This document shows, piece by piece, positions 8,814 to 19,234 of a DNA stretch of 22,094 bases. This DNA comes from Stephanodiscus triporus. Taxonomy: Eukaryota; Bacillariophyta; Thalassiosirophyceae; Thalassiosirales; Thalassiosiraceae. A model generated the notes under the pieces. It saw only the letters and a list, made by a program, of their open reading frames with translations. It searched no databases and was not told where the DNA came from. Each line of letters opens with the position of its first letter. Within the stretch, counting starts at the first letter, position 1. A program made the position numbers and the translations under genes. The DNA lies in contig JALLAZ010000176.1 in the NCBI GenBank assembly GCA_036939755.1, forward strand, positions 1 to 22,094, given 5' to 3'.

Positions 8814-9519
8814 CCTTCTTTTAATCGGTGGTGGTTTGAACTCTGTCGGTAAGATTTTTCTTCTTTCAGCGGTGCTTTATTTTTTATGAGGTGATCGGTA
8901 TGGTATCGTAACTTCTGCGTGAGTGGAAATCCAATAAACTTTCATTCACTCGCGTCCATGAAGCGTGAGCAAGAGTGATTGGCAATCGCCACAGAAAATT
9001 TCGATGCGATCAGAATTTTGTCTCACTTCGATGGTTAAACGCACGAATGTCGTGGTCGTGCGACGTTAAGTCGTCAGGGGTGGCGTGGCTTTGGCAACTT
9101 CGGCAGAAGAGAATTTTGGTGTCATGAAAAAATGAAGGGTGTGTCAAAGACATTTTTTTCACAGAGGAGGGAAAGGGAGGAATCTCCACGTGGGAATCAA
9201 TACTTATTATTTATACCTGCGTTTCCATCTCTTTTTGTGAAAAAAACAGTATCGTACCTACGATAAAGTCTATTGTAGATACAACACTCCTATTTACGAT
9301 AAAAATACTAAATACGTACGATACGATACCAGGGGATAAAATAAGTTGGAATTTCCATATCTTTATCTCTTGGGTTCGGTTCTGTGATGCGCAACCCGAA
9401 GCCGCGTTGGCCGTGCGTTGGCTGGTGCCGCATAGTTCGTCCATCCTCGCCATCTGTGTAAACTGCCCTCCGCCTCTGATCGGCATTCCCGGCGAAACTA
9501 CCGCCTCTCACCATTCAGA
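8814..9519. promoter_or_regulatory. Divergent intergenic region upstream of the plastid-type gene and OPLAH
   Basis: About 700 bases separate two divergent start codons. The left half is unremarkable. The right half contains a run of related short motifs: GTATCGTAC at 9249-9257, its exact reverse complement GTACGATAC at 9316-9324, and TACGATA-type words between and beside them (for example TTTACGATAAA near 9293). No core promoter element is clear. I see no RNA gene and no convincing open frame. Confidence 0.4.
9249..9324. repeat. 9-bp inverted repeat GTATCGTAC / GTACGATAC
   Basis: Two perfectly complementary 9-mers face each other with 58 bases between them, about 200-270 bases upstream of the OPLAH start. 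Partial copies of the same word lie inside and just after the right arm. It could be a pair of protein-binding sites, a small degenerate inverted-repeat element, or chance. No function is shown by sequence alone. Confidence 0.5.
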
Positions 9520-12500
9520 ATGACGTCTTCAACGACCGGCGACGGGAAGTTCCACTTCGCCATCGATCGGGGCGGGACCTTCACCGACGTGCACTGCCGT
9601 CTCCCCGACGGTTCCGAGCTCGTGTCGAAGCTCCTGTCCGTCGATCCGGCCAACTACGACGACGCCCCCACGGAGGGCATACGTCGCGTGTTGGACGAGA
9701 ACGATCCCGCCGGGAGGGGGAGGCATCCCCGCGGCGTGGCGGTGGACACCTCGCTCGTCGGGAGCATACGCATGGGCACGACCGTGGCGACCAACGCGCT
9801 CCTGGAGCGGGAGGGGGAGCGCATGGGACTCGTCATCACCAGGGGATTCGGCGACCTGCTGAGGATCGGGGATCAGACTCGGAGCGACATGTGAGGTCAC
9901 GTTACACTGTTTGCGTCGATGTTGTGCAAATACCAGACCACTAATTCGACATTCATATCGTACCCGACGCACTGCAGATTCGATCTATCGTGCAAGGCGC
10001 CGGACGTTCTGTACGAGGAGGTGGTAGAAATCGACGAGAGGGTGATGCTGTCTGAATTTTTCGACGAGGACAAAAGCGAAGAGGAGATCGAATTGTTGGA
10101 GCGAACGTCGCAGACGATTCAAAGTGGTGGTCAATATTCGTCCGACTGGCCGAAGGCGGGGATTGGAAAGCGCTTCGCGGGCGTTACGGGAGAAAAGGTG
10201 AGTTTCGTTGGGAAAGCATGTGCCGACCGGTACCGTCGCTATTTCTCTAACATTACGGTTCCACAACAAATATTCAGATAATTCCAATCCGCGTCCCGGA
10301 TGCCGATGCGGTGCGTGCATCCCTTCAGACATTAGCCGACAAGGGAATCAAATCTCTCGCCGTCGTGTTTCTCCATTCTTACGTGTACCCAGAGCACGAA
10401 AATTTCGTCGGAGACATCGCCAGGTCTATGAACTGTTTCCAGAAATTAGTCTGTCGCACGAGGTACTGAGCATGGTCAAGTTGGTCCCTCGTGGGCATAC
10501 GGCTTGCGCCGCGGCCTATCTCACTCCCAAAATCACAGAATATTTGGCGGGGTTCACGAAGGGGTTCGACGATGGTCTCATGACGAACGTTCGATTGGAT
10601 TTTATGAAGTCGGATGGCGGCTTGACTCCCGTGAATGATTTTGGTGGCCATCAGGCTATTCTGAGCGGACCGGCGGGAGGGGTCGTGGGTTATGCCAAAA
10701 CCTCGTATCGCCCAGTTTTGGACGAAGATGGCAATGCCCTGAATAAACCGATTCCGATAATCGGATTCGATATGGGAGGAACGTCGACGGATGTTTCGCG
10801 TTACGATGGAACGTTCGAGCATGTTTTCGAGACCACAACTGCCGGCGTATCTATTCAAGCTCCGCAATTAGATATTCACACTGTTGCGGCAGGAGGAGGA
10901 TCGAGGCTTTTCTTGCAAAATGGCCTCTTCGTGGTAGGGCCTGAATCGAGTAAGGCGCATCCAGGACCTGTTTGCTACAGAAAGAACGGATACCTGGCTG
11001 TGACGGATGCAAACGTTGTGCTGGGGAGGGTCATTCCCGAGCATTTTCCTAACATATTCGGACCTAACGAGGACGAATCGTTGGATCTAGAGGGGGCTCG
11101 GACAGCATTTCGGACACTTGCCGAGAAGAACGATGATGTAAAGGGAACGGTTGAGGAGATTGCATTTGGGTTCATACAAGTCGCCAACGAGGCAATGTGC
11201 CGGCCCATAAGGAACCTGACTCAAATGGTGAGAGTATGTTTTGCTTTTGTTTTGTCGCCATCCATTCGGTATAGCTTGTCTCATTACGTCCTACTCATGC
11301 AATGCGACAGCGAGGATTCGACATAACAAAACACGCCTTAGCATGCTTTGGCGGTGCCGGTCCACAGCATGCATGTGCCATGGCACGTAGCTTAGGAATA
11401 ACAAAGGTGTATGTGCATCGTTATGGTGGCATTCTTTCTGCGTATGGTAAGAGTATTATTATTCTTTTGTGGGCGTTGTTTCAAAATAGTTGCAGTCAAT
11501 GCTTAGACTTCTTCTTTGTTTACTCGCTCTATTGTCAGGATTGTCAATGGCGGACGCCGTAGTGGAAGAACAGGAGCCTGCGAAGGAGATATACGCAATT
11601 GCGAAAGTTGGCGTCGGATTCGACGAGGACCAGGACCCTTCGGCAAAAACAAGAGAAGCTCGACTTGAACAGCTGGCAGTGAAGGCTCGCTCGACTCTTG
11701 TAAAGCAAGGTTACTCCGAAGAATCCATTATAATCGAAAAATATTTGAACATGCGTTATCAAGGAACGGACAACGCAATAATGATCAAAGAGAGAAAAAC
11801 CACTGATGCCAAACTGCCATACGCGAAGACATTTATAGAGCAATACCACCGGGAGTTTGGATTTGAGTTGGCGGGACGTGATATACTGATTGATGACTTT
11901 CGCGTTAGAGCCTTTGTGCCAGGCCCAATTCTTCCACCACAGCATTCAATGCCGTTACTCGGTTCGCCTGTTCCGTCTGGAAGCACTCGTGCGTACTTTG
12001 AAAATGGATGGGAGAGTGGTAAGCTTGCTGTTTATGTAAGACGTTCCGCAGCGAAACCCACTCGTATATTTACTCATCATTGTCTCCCCGTTCATTCCTT
12101 CAGTATCCACCTATAACTTTGAAGATTTGAAGCCGGGCCATAAAATCGACGGCCCAGCCATTGTGTTCCAGTCGATCAGTACAATAGTCCTTGAAATCGA
12201 CTGCACTGCACTAGTAACTGCAGATGGCGACCTTGATATTACAGTTGAACGGAAGAAGTATGAAGAAGACACAAAAACTGATCATGAGATAAAAGTGGAT
12301 CCAGTTTTGTTATCCATTTATGCTCATCGATTCATGGGGATTGCAGAACAGATGGGTAGGACTTTAGCCAGGACAGCTATATCTGTAAATATCAAGGAAA
12401 GGCTAGACTTTTCCGTGAGTACATTTTCAATATTGATGGAAGTACTCATATATGTTGCCGGCGTTTTACTCACACATATTTTATCCCTCTCGTCGCCAGT

Positions 12501-14139
12501 GCGCACTTTTTACAAGCGATGGAGGTCTCGTAGCTAATGCACCACATATTCCCGTCCATCTTGGCGCTATGCAGTCGGCGGTGAGGTTTCAGGTTGAGTA
12601 TTGGAATAGCGAAGGAAGAGATGGCATTAGGGAGGGAGATGTATTCGTGTCAAATCATCCTCAGTTGGCAGGCGGTAGTCATCTGCCTGACAGTGAGTTT
12701 TGGACTATTCCAGTCGCGTGTATTTTTTTGTGAACTTAATCCGTGCCAATACACATCTCACTTGTGATTTTTCCCCTCTCTCTCATTGAATTGCTTTAAT
12801 GCATAGTTACTGTCATCACACCTGTATTTCATCAAGGAAAAATTCTGTTTTACGTTGCATCCCGCGGTCACCATAGTGATATTGGAGGTATCACTCCAGG
12901 GTCCATGCCACCACACAGCACTAATTTAGAAGAAGAGGGTGCCAGAATTGTTGCCTTCAAGCTGGTTAAGGACGGAAGGTTTCAAGAGGACGGTATTACT
13001 GATATTCTCGTCAATCAAAAATTCGGTGGAACGCGCAATCTCAAGGACAACCTGAGTGATCTCAGAGCCCAAGTTGCCGCGAATAACTCCGGAATTCGCT
13101 TATTGCAGAGTCTTGTTAGTGAAAATGGGCTTGAGAATGTCCAAGCATACATGCACTTTATCCAGAAAAACGCTGAAATGGCAGTCCGTCAGATGCTGAA
13201 AAGCTTCGCGGCTACACAAGGAGCCCGAGCGAGTGCGATTGATTATCTTGACGATGGCACGCCTATCAAACTTACCATCGATATTGACCCGGATACAGGA
13301 AATGCATGCTTTGATTTTGAAGGTACCGGGCCTCAAGTATTGGGCAATTTGAACGCTCCCCCTGCGGTGACATACTCTGCAGTCATTTATTCACTGAGGA
13401 GCCTGGTTGGGCAAGACATCCCGTTGAATCAAGGCTGCCTGGCACCAATCGAATTCAAGATTCCTCGCTTTTCACTCTTAAACCCCTCTGATGATCTTGG
13501 AGTCGTGGGCGGCAATGTCCTTACGAGCCAGCGAGTTGTGGATGTTGTGCTCAAAGCCTTCAAGGCATGTGCTGCTAGCCAAGGATGCATGAACAACCTC
13601 ACCTTCGGTGATGACAGGTATGTTCTCTGACTTCAATTTCTGCCAAAGAGTTGGATTGTCAAATCTTACATTTGTTTCGTCTTCTCTCTATTCTATTTTG
13701 CAGGTTTGGATACTATGAAACGATTGCGGGCGGGGCAGGGGCTGGACCAACATGGGAGGGGCGTAGTGGTGTTCACACTCATTGTACAAACACTCGGATC
13801 ACTGACCCAGAGATTTTAGAGAGAAGATATCCTGTACTATTGCGACGTTTTGGGCTGCGAGCAGGAAGCGGTGGAGCAGGCATGCACAAAGGTGGAAATG
13901 GAGTGATTCGTGAGATCGAGCCTCTTCGCCCCTTAGTAATGAGTATATTATCAGAACGGAGGACTCTTTGCCCGTACGGTCTAGAAGGCGGCGAGCCTGG
14001 AAAAACGGGCAGAAACCTGCTGATCAAGGAGGGCGGTATCGCGTTGAATATTGGAGCTAAGAGAAGTGGGATTATCAAAGTAGGCGAAAGGCTTGTAATC
14101 GAAACGCCTGGTGGGGGAGGCTATGGTGTAGGCGCCTGA
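9520..14139 (+). CDS. OPLAH: 5-oxoprolinase (ATP-hydrolysing), nine exons, with one frame break near 10434
   Basis: 5-oxoprolinase cleaves 5-oxo-L-proline to glutamate with ATP in the cytosolic gamma-glutamyl/glutathione cycle. Inferred exons are 9520-9890, 9978-10197, 10278-11227, 11311-11446, 11539-12018, 12104-12414, 12500-12692, 12807-13617 and 13704-14139. All introns are GT-AG and 80-114 nt. The product is about 1302 aa against 1288 for human OPLAH. The HyuA-type half shows DRGGTFTDV at the start, [23 protein letters not shown] and [10 protein letters not shown]. The HyuB-type half shows [12 protein letters not shown] across an exon junction, [51 protein letters not shown], and ends TPGGGGYG. 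Within exon 3 the frame used up to about 10433 differs from the one used after about 10436, yet both sides are strongly conserved. As read, this would truncate the protein, so it is either a one-base sequence error, a real allele-specific lesion or recoding. Downstream conservation argues against an old pseudogene. Confidence 0.95.
10424..10442 (+). other. OPLAH: Site of the OPLAH reading-frame break
   Basis: In the frame entering exon 3, the conserved segment [16 protein letters not shown] runs to ATC GCC AGG TCT ATG AAC and then meets a stop at 10458-10460. The conserved continuation ([19 protein letters not shown]) resumes with TTT at 10436 in the next frame. A GT...AG pair of 19 nt exists here (10424-10442), but removing it gives an immediate TAG. 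The net effect equals one missing base or two extra bases at about 10434-10435. Confidence 0.85.
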
Positions 14140-14330
14140 AGGTTTTAGTAGTAGAATTGAGTACGATACCCTCGGACCTCCGCTGAAGAGGGTAACCCGA
14201 GCCGTACTTATCCTTGAGATGTTGCTGCTCCAGAGTAAAATAGAGGTGAAAACCGTTTTGTTCACTGTCATAGCAGTCTGAATTGAAAGCTTAATCGATA
14301 TGATATTGCAGCAATTGGTGCAATACGAAT

Positions 14331-14955
14331 TCAGCGGAACCAGGGCATAGATGAGAGGTACGCATCTAGTTTCACTTCGAAGTTCGTTGATTTGATATCG
14401 AATCGCCCTGCATTATTGTCTCTCCCCTCCAACGGATCTACTTGGATATCCTCCGGTCGATACAACGGCGACCTCACGACGCATTCAACCCAGATTTCCG
14501 AATATATATACTTCAATGCAGTCTGAAAAGAGGTTATGGAAGTGCTTTCCCCCCCCGCAGCACGTGCGCCTGGTAAGGTGTTCATGACCGGGTTGTTATT
14601 TGTATACAATGCTATTCGAAGACCGGATATGGTTTCGTAGCAGTGCAGCGTCCCGGCCCCCGTCTTGACCGATTGAAGTGCTAGCGATTCCGTGAGAGAT
14701 GGTGTTGATTTAATGAGGATTGATTTCGCGAAGAAAAACGCAATTCATTGAAGAGATTATTTTACCTGGCGACCCCCCCTCGGGCGTAAGGCTGCCAACT
14801 AATTCCCGCAGACTGAACAACATCCCGAATATTAATTTTCGCTGTTCCGACACTTGCTCTGCATCTTGCATGAGTTGTTGCTTTGTCGTGGTGTAGCGTT
14901 TTGTGAACAAAGTCTTGCCCTTCCTGTCAAAGATGTGAATCGCGTGGACCGTCAT
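14331..14955 (-). CDS. TRAPPC1: TRAPP complex subunit 1 (TRAPPC1/Bet5)
   Basis: TRAPPC1/Bet5 is a small longin-fold core subunit of the TRAPP Rab-GEF complexes that tether vesicles in ER-Golgi and Golgi traffic. Exons inferred are 14955-14766 and 14680-14331, separated by an 85-nt intron (GTAAAA...CTAG), giving 179 aa. The N-terminus MTVHAIHIFDRKGKTLF and KLIFGMLFSLRELVGSLTP match the family closely. After the junction, LHCYETISGLRIAL corresponds to the LHYYETPTGIKVV region, and YIYSEIWVECVVRSPL to HIYSALYVELVVKNPL. The protein ends at SSMPWFR, as the family ends near SLPFF. It is longer than human TRAPPC1 (145 aa). One reason is a 22-residue Gly/Ser-rich insert encoded by 14588-14523, which is flanked by GT and CAG and could be an additional in-frame intron, giving 157 aa. 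It is convergent with OPLAH, with 191 bases between stops. Confidence 0.93.
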
Positions 14956-15306
14956 TTTTACAGCCTAATTAACGAGGAATAACCGCGTCGACCGTTTCCA
15001 CACGCAAGAGACTTCTCTGAGGTAGATAGGGACAATTGAGAAGAAAGAGAGAGCAATTGACACACTCTGGGTTGCGAAACAGGTTGTTGGAGGAGTTCTT
15101 GACAGGAGCGGAAGGACGGAGGAGGAAAGGCTGAGAGGAGATGAGGGGATAATTTGTCCCTTGGGTGTTTTTGACCGTGTTTTTCTATGGGGGTAAAGTA
15201 GACTTCGGTCAAGTCCGCCCTGGCCTGCAGCGGGGAACGTCCCTCCGCCCACACCTGCCGAGAACAACATAGTAAACCCGTCGCCCACGCACATCGCAAC
15301 GGGGCA
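14956..15306. promoter_or_regulatory. Divergent promoter region between TRAPPC1 and the Cys-rich membrane protein
   Basis: This 351-base region separates two divergent ATGs and should contain both promoters. It has purine-rich low complexity at about 15030-15150. I can identify no specific binding site, RNA gene or repeat in it. Confidence 0.35.
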
Positions 15307-15926
15307 ATGGTCGAAACGAATAAGCAGACCGGCTATGGCGCCGTAGACGTTCCGCCTGGAGGGACCGAGGACTTTGACGAGAGTAATACATACTATCTGA
15401 ATGAGAGCGGGCTGTCATTGAATCGATTCTTCCGGGCGGCGGTTCCCATCGTCGTTGCTCTTGTGATCATGAGCGGCTTCGGCTACGGCATGACTCATGG
15501 GTGAGTGTGTTAATTTGGTTGCAAGTTGTTGGGCTCAGCGGCTTGTGATTGCTGTTACTCCTACGTCTCATCTGGTTCGATCGCCAGTGGGTTGCCACAT
15601 TCAATGGGGAGTTTCGTTGGTAGGTTCTGTTCACCCTGGTCCCATGGTTTCGCAATCTATTCACACTTCACTCTCTTCTGTCTGACTATTGCCGATTTTA
15701 CAGCTTCAGCCACTTTTACGGCCCGCCTAAAGTCGACGAAAGCAGTGTGAAGCAAGACAAATCCTTCAGTTCGCTCGATAACAACATACGTGGTGGTGGC
15801 GAAGCACTGGAGTCAGATATATCTGCTGCTGCCGCGTGTGAGATGAATAAAAAATGTTCAAAGCTAGAATTGGTTGGATATTGCTGTCCCACAGAAAATG
15901 GGGTGATGCTAGAATGCTGCCATTGA
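15307..15926 (+). CDS. Small single-pass membrane protein with C-terminal CCPT/CC cysteine motif
   Basis: Two exons, 15307-15500 and 15704-15926, joined across a 203-nt GT-AG intron (donor GTGAGT, acceptor TTTTACAG), encode 138 aa. Residues 1-43 are hydrophilic and acidic. A single transmembrane helix spans about 44-62 (AAVPIVVALVIMSGFGYG). After a Ser/Asp-rich linker the tail has seven cysteines: C110, C116, C125, C126, C136, C137, in the order C-x5-C-x8-CCPT-x7-CC, ending in His (six of these form the motif described). There is no N-terminal signal, so a signal-anchor topology with the Cys-rich tail outside the cytosol is plausible, where disulfides could form. From memory, similar tails (a spaced Cys pair, then G-CCPT-x-x-G-x-x-L-x-CC) recur at the ends of diverse diatom membrane proteins. 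The function is unknown. The intron call is supported by the tail motif appearing only in the spliced frame. Confidence 0.75.
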
Positions 15927-16589
15927 GAATCGCGGCAAAGGAAATTGCAGAGAAGCTATCAAGACGTACGGAAAAAGATCGCCATTGATGAGGTAGAGAC
16001 TAGGACAAGGGTTGAACTCAGCTCTTTCCGTTCTGCTCAGACACATCGCATATGAGTCTGAGTATTTTCACGAACATGTCCCGACTGCATTTACATTGAG
16101 AGTGAGTCATCACGGTTGTGCAGTCCCCCTAACCCTAGCATATGTTTATTGTTGGAGACAAATAGTATCATTCACTGGATTGCCATGGATTTAATGCAAC
16201 ATGAGAATAATGAATCATCTCTGTCATCCTGTTGTCAATCCATAAAATGTCTTTTGCTCGTGTTGCTCGTGATGCTAGTGGATGGCGATGAATCAGCAGC
16301 AAATAGCCCTACTTACTTGACACGAGGCAGATGAAATATTACCCCTTCACCTAAATACAGAGACCCATCTCATTTTGACGGTACGATAGATTAGGCAGGG
16401 TATTAGCAAATAAAGTTAGCTTAAAATTTAATGATCATAAGCAGTTGAGAGGAAGGTGTATGTGATCATATGTGGGTATGCACTATGGCACTCGAATACA
16501 GCAGAGAATAATAGCCTCCTACCGCCATTCTCATACCGTTGTATATTGACTGCTGCCATGGAATGAGAGGCAACCAAATAGAATACCGA
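15927..16589. other. Convergent intergenic region
   Basis: About 660 bases lie between the stops of the Cys-rich membrane protein and the RRM gene. The composition is AT-rich with no repeat and no RNA gene that I can recognise. Short open frames such as 16012-16194 lack any recognisable feature and are not called. Confidence 0.5.
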
Positions 16590-18264
16590 TTAATCCTCAG
16601 TATCTGGAAGAGCAGTTCCTATGTCTGACAGGTCAGCGAAAGGCGCAGGTGATGACGCTGCATTTTTCGCCCCGCTTACATAGCTATCACTATCGCTTGC
16701 GCCACTCAAATGTTCGAATGGTGGAAGGACAGACTTGTGAACGTTTTGTTCCCTAGATTGGGGGACACTTTTTTCTTGCACAGGAAATGAGCCTTGTGCG
16801 GATTGTTTTGCTTTGGAATATTCTTCCTCGACATGATCCTGAATAGGCACGAAATCAGACACAGGGGGTTGATGATAATTGAGGCGATGCTCGTATGGTC
16901 TGGCAAAGTCTCGAGGGGGGCCAAGACCTGAATGCGGTTGATAATGCTCATGCGAATATTTCTCCTCTCTTTTATTTTTTTTGTAATCCACCTTCAATCG
17001 TTTGCCTTGTATCTGAAAAGTAAGATGGTGAAATTGGTGTGAGAATGTGAAAATGCTACCATACCATACCATTCAATTGTCTTTGTGCTCAACGACTTAC
17101 TTGGTAACCGTTGAGATGTTGTATCGCCGAAGCTGCCGACTCAGCGGATTCGAAGCTGACGAAACCGAAGCCCTTTCCTCTTCCAGTGTCTTCTTCAGTC
17201 TTAATGCTCACACTAAGAATGTGTCCATGAACCTTGAATAGCTCGTGCAAGTCATGATTGGTCATGTCATTTGGAATGTAAAATACGAACAAAGTGACCC
17301 CCCCGGGGTTTTCTCTGTTGTCACTATTGACGATAGGCCTCCCTGGATTTCTGGCAAAACTCCTGGGCGGTCCAAGGTGATGCCCTCGCCCTCTCCTTGG
17401 CGCTCCGTAGGCGCCATGCTGAGGTTGACCTTTATACTGCTGGGGGTATTCACCCCTACCAAGATATGAGTAACCTTGAGCACCGTACGCCGAATACGAC
17501 CCCATCCCTGCATAGCCAACCCCTGTCGGAGCTTGAGGATGTGCATAACCAGGTTGATAACCAGTCATGCCACCAAATGAAGCATGTGGCATCGCTGAGT
17601 TTGCGTCATAGGAAAATTGGCCACCAGAGCCATAATTGTACAGCGGCGACTGATACGACTCATATCCAGGATATGACGGCCCCGCTGGCGAAGCATCGAA
17701 TGGTGGCAACGTTGAATAATGTGTCCCTGGCCCCGTTGTGAGAGGTGAATATGGAGAGTGCCCAGTGGGTGATCTCGAAGGGAGGATACCACCTGCGCCT
17801 GGCATAACTGTCGACGGTGAAGCATCAAATGGCGGCAACGTTGAATACGTCCCTTCTCTTGTTGTTGCAGGTGAATATGCAAAGTGCCCCATTGGCGAGC
17901 TCGACGGGAGGATACTCCCTGAGCTTGGCATACCTGTACCCGATGAAGCCTCGAGTGGCGGCAACGTTGAATACGTCCCTGATCTAGTTGTGGAATCTGA
18001 ATATGCAGGGTGCGTCATGGGTAAGCTCGACGGGAGGATAGGTCCTAAGCTCGATCCAGGCGGTGGCGTGTAGCCTGGCGTTAGTTCGTAGGCTGGACCT
18101 CCTGTCATTGGAAAGTGCGGGTGTCGGACGGCTTGGGGAGCTACAGGTTGCAAATCTTGATTATCGCCATCTCCAGAAGGCATTGAAGGAAGAATGCTCG
18201 AATACGAGGTGGCGACCCTTGGCGGGATTTCCTCTTGCAGTCCCTCTTCGTCTCTTCCATCCAT
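16590..18264 (-). CDS. CELF/Bruno-like single-RRM RNA-binding protein with tandem repeats
   Basis: Exons 18264-17101 and 17012-16590, split by an 88-nt intron (GTAAGT...TTTTCAG), encode 528 aa. I start at the ATG at 18264-18262, because the frame upstream of it offers only a TTG. Residues 1-315 are Pro/Ser/Gly/Tyr-rich and probably disordered. They contain three 42-residue repeats (76-117, 118-159 and 160-200) and then a Gly/Tyr/Gln-rich region with RG motifs. The RRM spans about 321-400, with RNP2 LFVFYI, RNP1 GKGFGFVSF, and NGYQ-IQGKRLKVDYKK across the intron. This closely resembles the third RRM of CELF/Bruno proteins (NGFQIGMKRLKV). The C-terminal 130 residues are charged and low complexity. 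CELF proteins bind U/G-rich RNA and act in splicing, decay and translation control. Having only one RRM is unlike animal CELFs, so the precise role is open. Confidence 0.9.
17662..18039 (-). repeat. Three tandem 126-bp coding repeats (42 aa each)
   Basis: Units begin at 18039, 17913 and 17787 on the minus strand, each exactly 126 bases apart. Each unit starts ILPS and carries P-x-G/T-H, a YS-x-x-TT segment, G-T-(H)-YSTLPP, and then an acidic/Ala/Ser stretch. The third unit has one extra residue and diverges at its end. They lie in the low-complexity N-terminal region of the RRM protein and keep the reading frame. Confidence 0.93.
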
Positions 18265-19234
18265 GGCTGGCAATAGGACTGTCGAAATAGGCTCGTTGGT
18301 CGCCTATTACGATGCTTCCTCTCAACGACTACAATTCGTTGCTCGATTCGTTGATAGCTTAAGACTATGCACATGGAGTAACAGAGAGACAAAGGGGTAA
18401 GAACGAGAGACTGGACAAAACAGATGACCCTTTGTCGACTAGAATTAAGAGGTCACCGACATGTTGCCACACATCCTCGCTGTCTTCCCCTCAGCAATGG
18501 ATAAGTTTAGGCGTGTGTGATGCGCCTTTCTAAGAAAGAAAGAATCCGCCGGGGAAAATAATATGCGTAACATCATAAAACAACGTCGCTATCGGCACGA
18601 GACTGCTAGGATGGTTCCAACGAATAACCCATCGCAGACCTCTTAAGAATATCAACAGCATCATGCACTCCAACCAATCCAATGACACACACCGAAGACA
18701 AATCGGGGGGGGGGGGGGGGGGGAAGAGGTGACAAGCCTACCATACGGGCATGGCGTGGATCATGTTGCATACCTTTGGTCTTGGCGGTATGTTTGTTTT
18801 CCCAAAATTAAAGGAACAATGTGAGTAGGAATTAAATTCAATGCTGCTTTCGCGGGGAAGCCATGGTCTAGCGGCTGGAATAACACAAGATCAGAAAAGG
18901 TGGTTGTTCGTGGGTGTGTTGTGGGAATGCTCATTCTCTTGTTGGTTGCGGGAGGGTTGTCTTGTGGAGGTGCCTCTAAGTTGATCTGTCTCATCCTCTT
19001 TTCGCCACCACAAGTTTTTTCCAACGGCCACTCTACGTTGGAATTTTATATCAATTCTTTCTGATCCAAATTTTGTTTAGACTCCGCGCGAAATTCCCGC
19101 CTAAACGGCTTGTCTGTCGCAGGCCCAGGGCGGTTACTTTAACACCGACGAGATGGTGAGGGCAGACCGTACGATACCTTTCTTTTTCTCCTCCCCGCGA
19201 CCTCCCCCGTTTCCAAGAACAGAAAACTCTCCCC
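18265..19234. other. Intergenic region between the RRM gene and the MULE element
   Basis: The left part should hold the promoter and 5' UTR of the minus-strand RRM gene. A 19-base poly-G run interrupts it at 18705-18723. A sequence resembling a tRNA A-box lies at 18864-18874, but no tRNA folds around it. I see no coding sequence with recognisable features in this stretch. The left border of the mobile element probably falls somewhere in its right part, but I cannot place it. Confidence 0.5.
18705..18723 (+). repeat. Homopolymer run of 19 G
   Basis: Nineteen consecutive G residues lie in non-coding DNA. Such a run can form quadruplex structure and is prone to length error in sequencing and to slippage in replication. 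Its true length should be treated as uncertain. Confidence 0.95.

Noticed and set aside
10424..10449. Very short intron to explain the OPLAH frame break
   Set aside because: The 19-nt version leads straight to a TAG. The 26-nt version keeps frame but deletes conserved residues and is far shorter than the 80-114-nt introns of this gene.
17738..18073. 111-codon plus-strand frame with repeated GGNVEYVP segments
   Set aside because: It is the antisense of the 126-bp repeats of the RRM gene; its periodicity is inherited from them.
18262..18273. Start of the RRM gene at 18273
   Set aside because: The codon there is TTG; the first ATG in frame is at 18264-18262, which I use instead.
18853..18925. 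tRNA-like sequence with an A-box match TGGTCTAGCGG and a distant GGTTGTTCG
   Set aside because: The D-arm pairs poorly, no anticodon stem forms, and no 3' acceptor strand complements the 5' side, so it does not fold as a tRNA.
18761..19024. 87-codon minus-strand frame next to the poly-G run
   Set aside because: No recognisable motif or splice context; consistent with chance in non-coding DNA.
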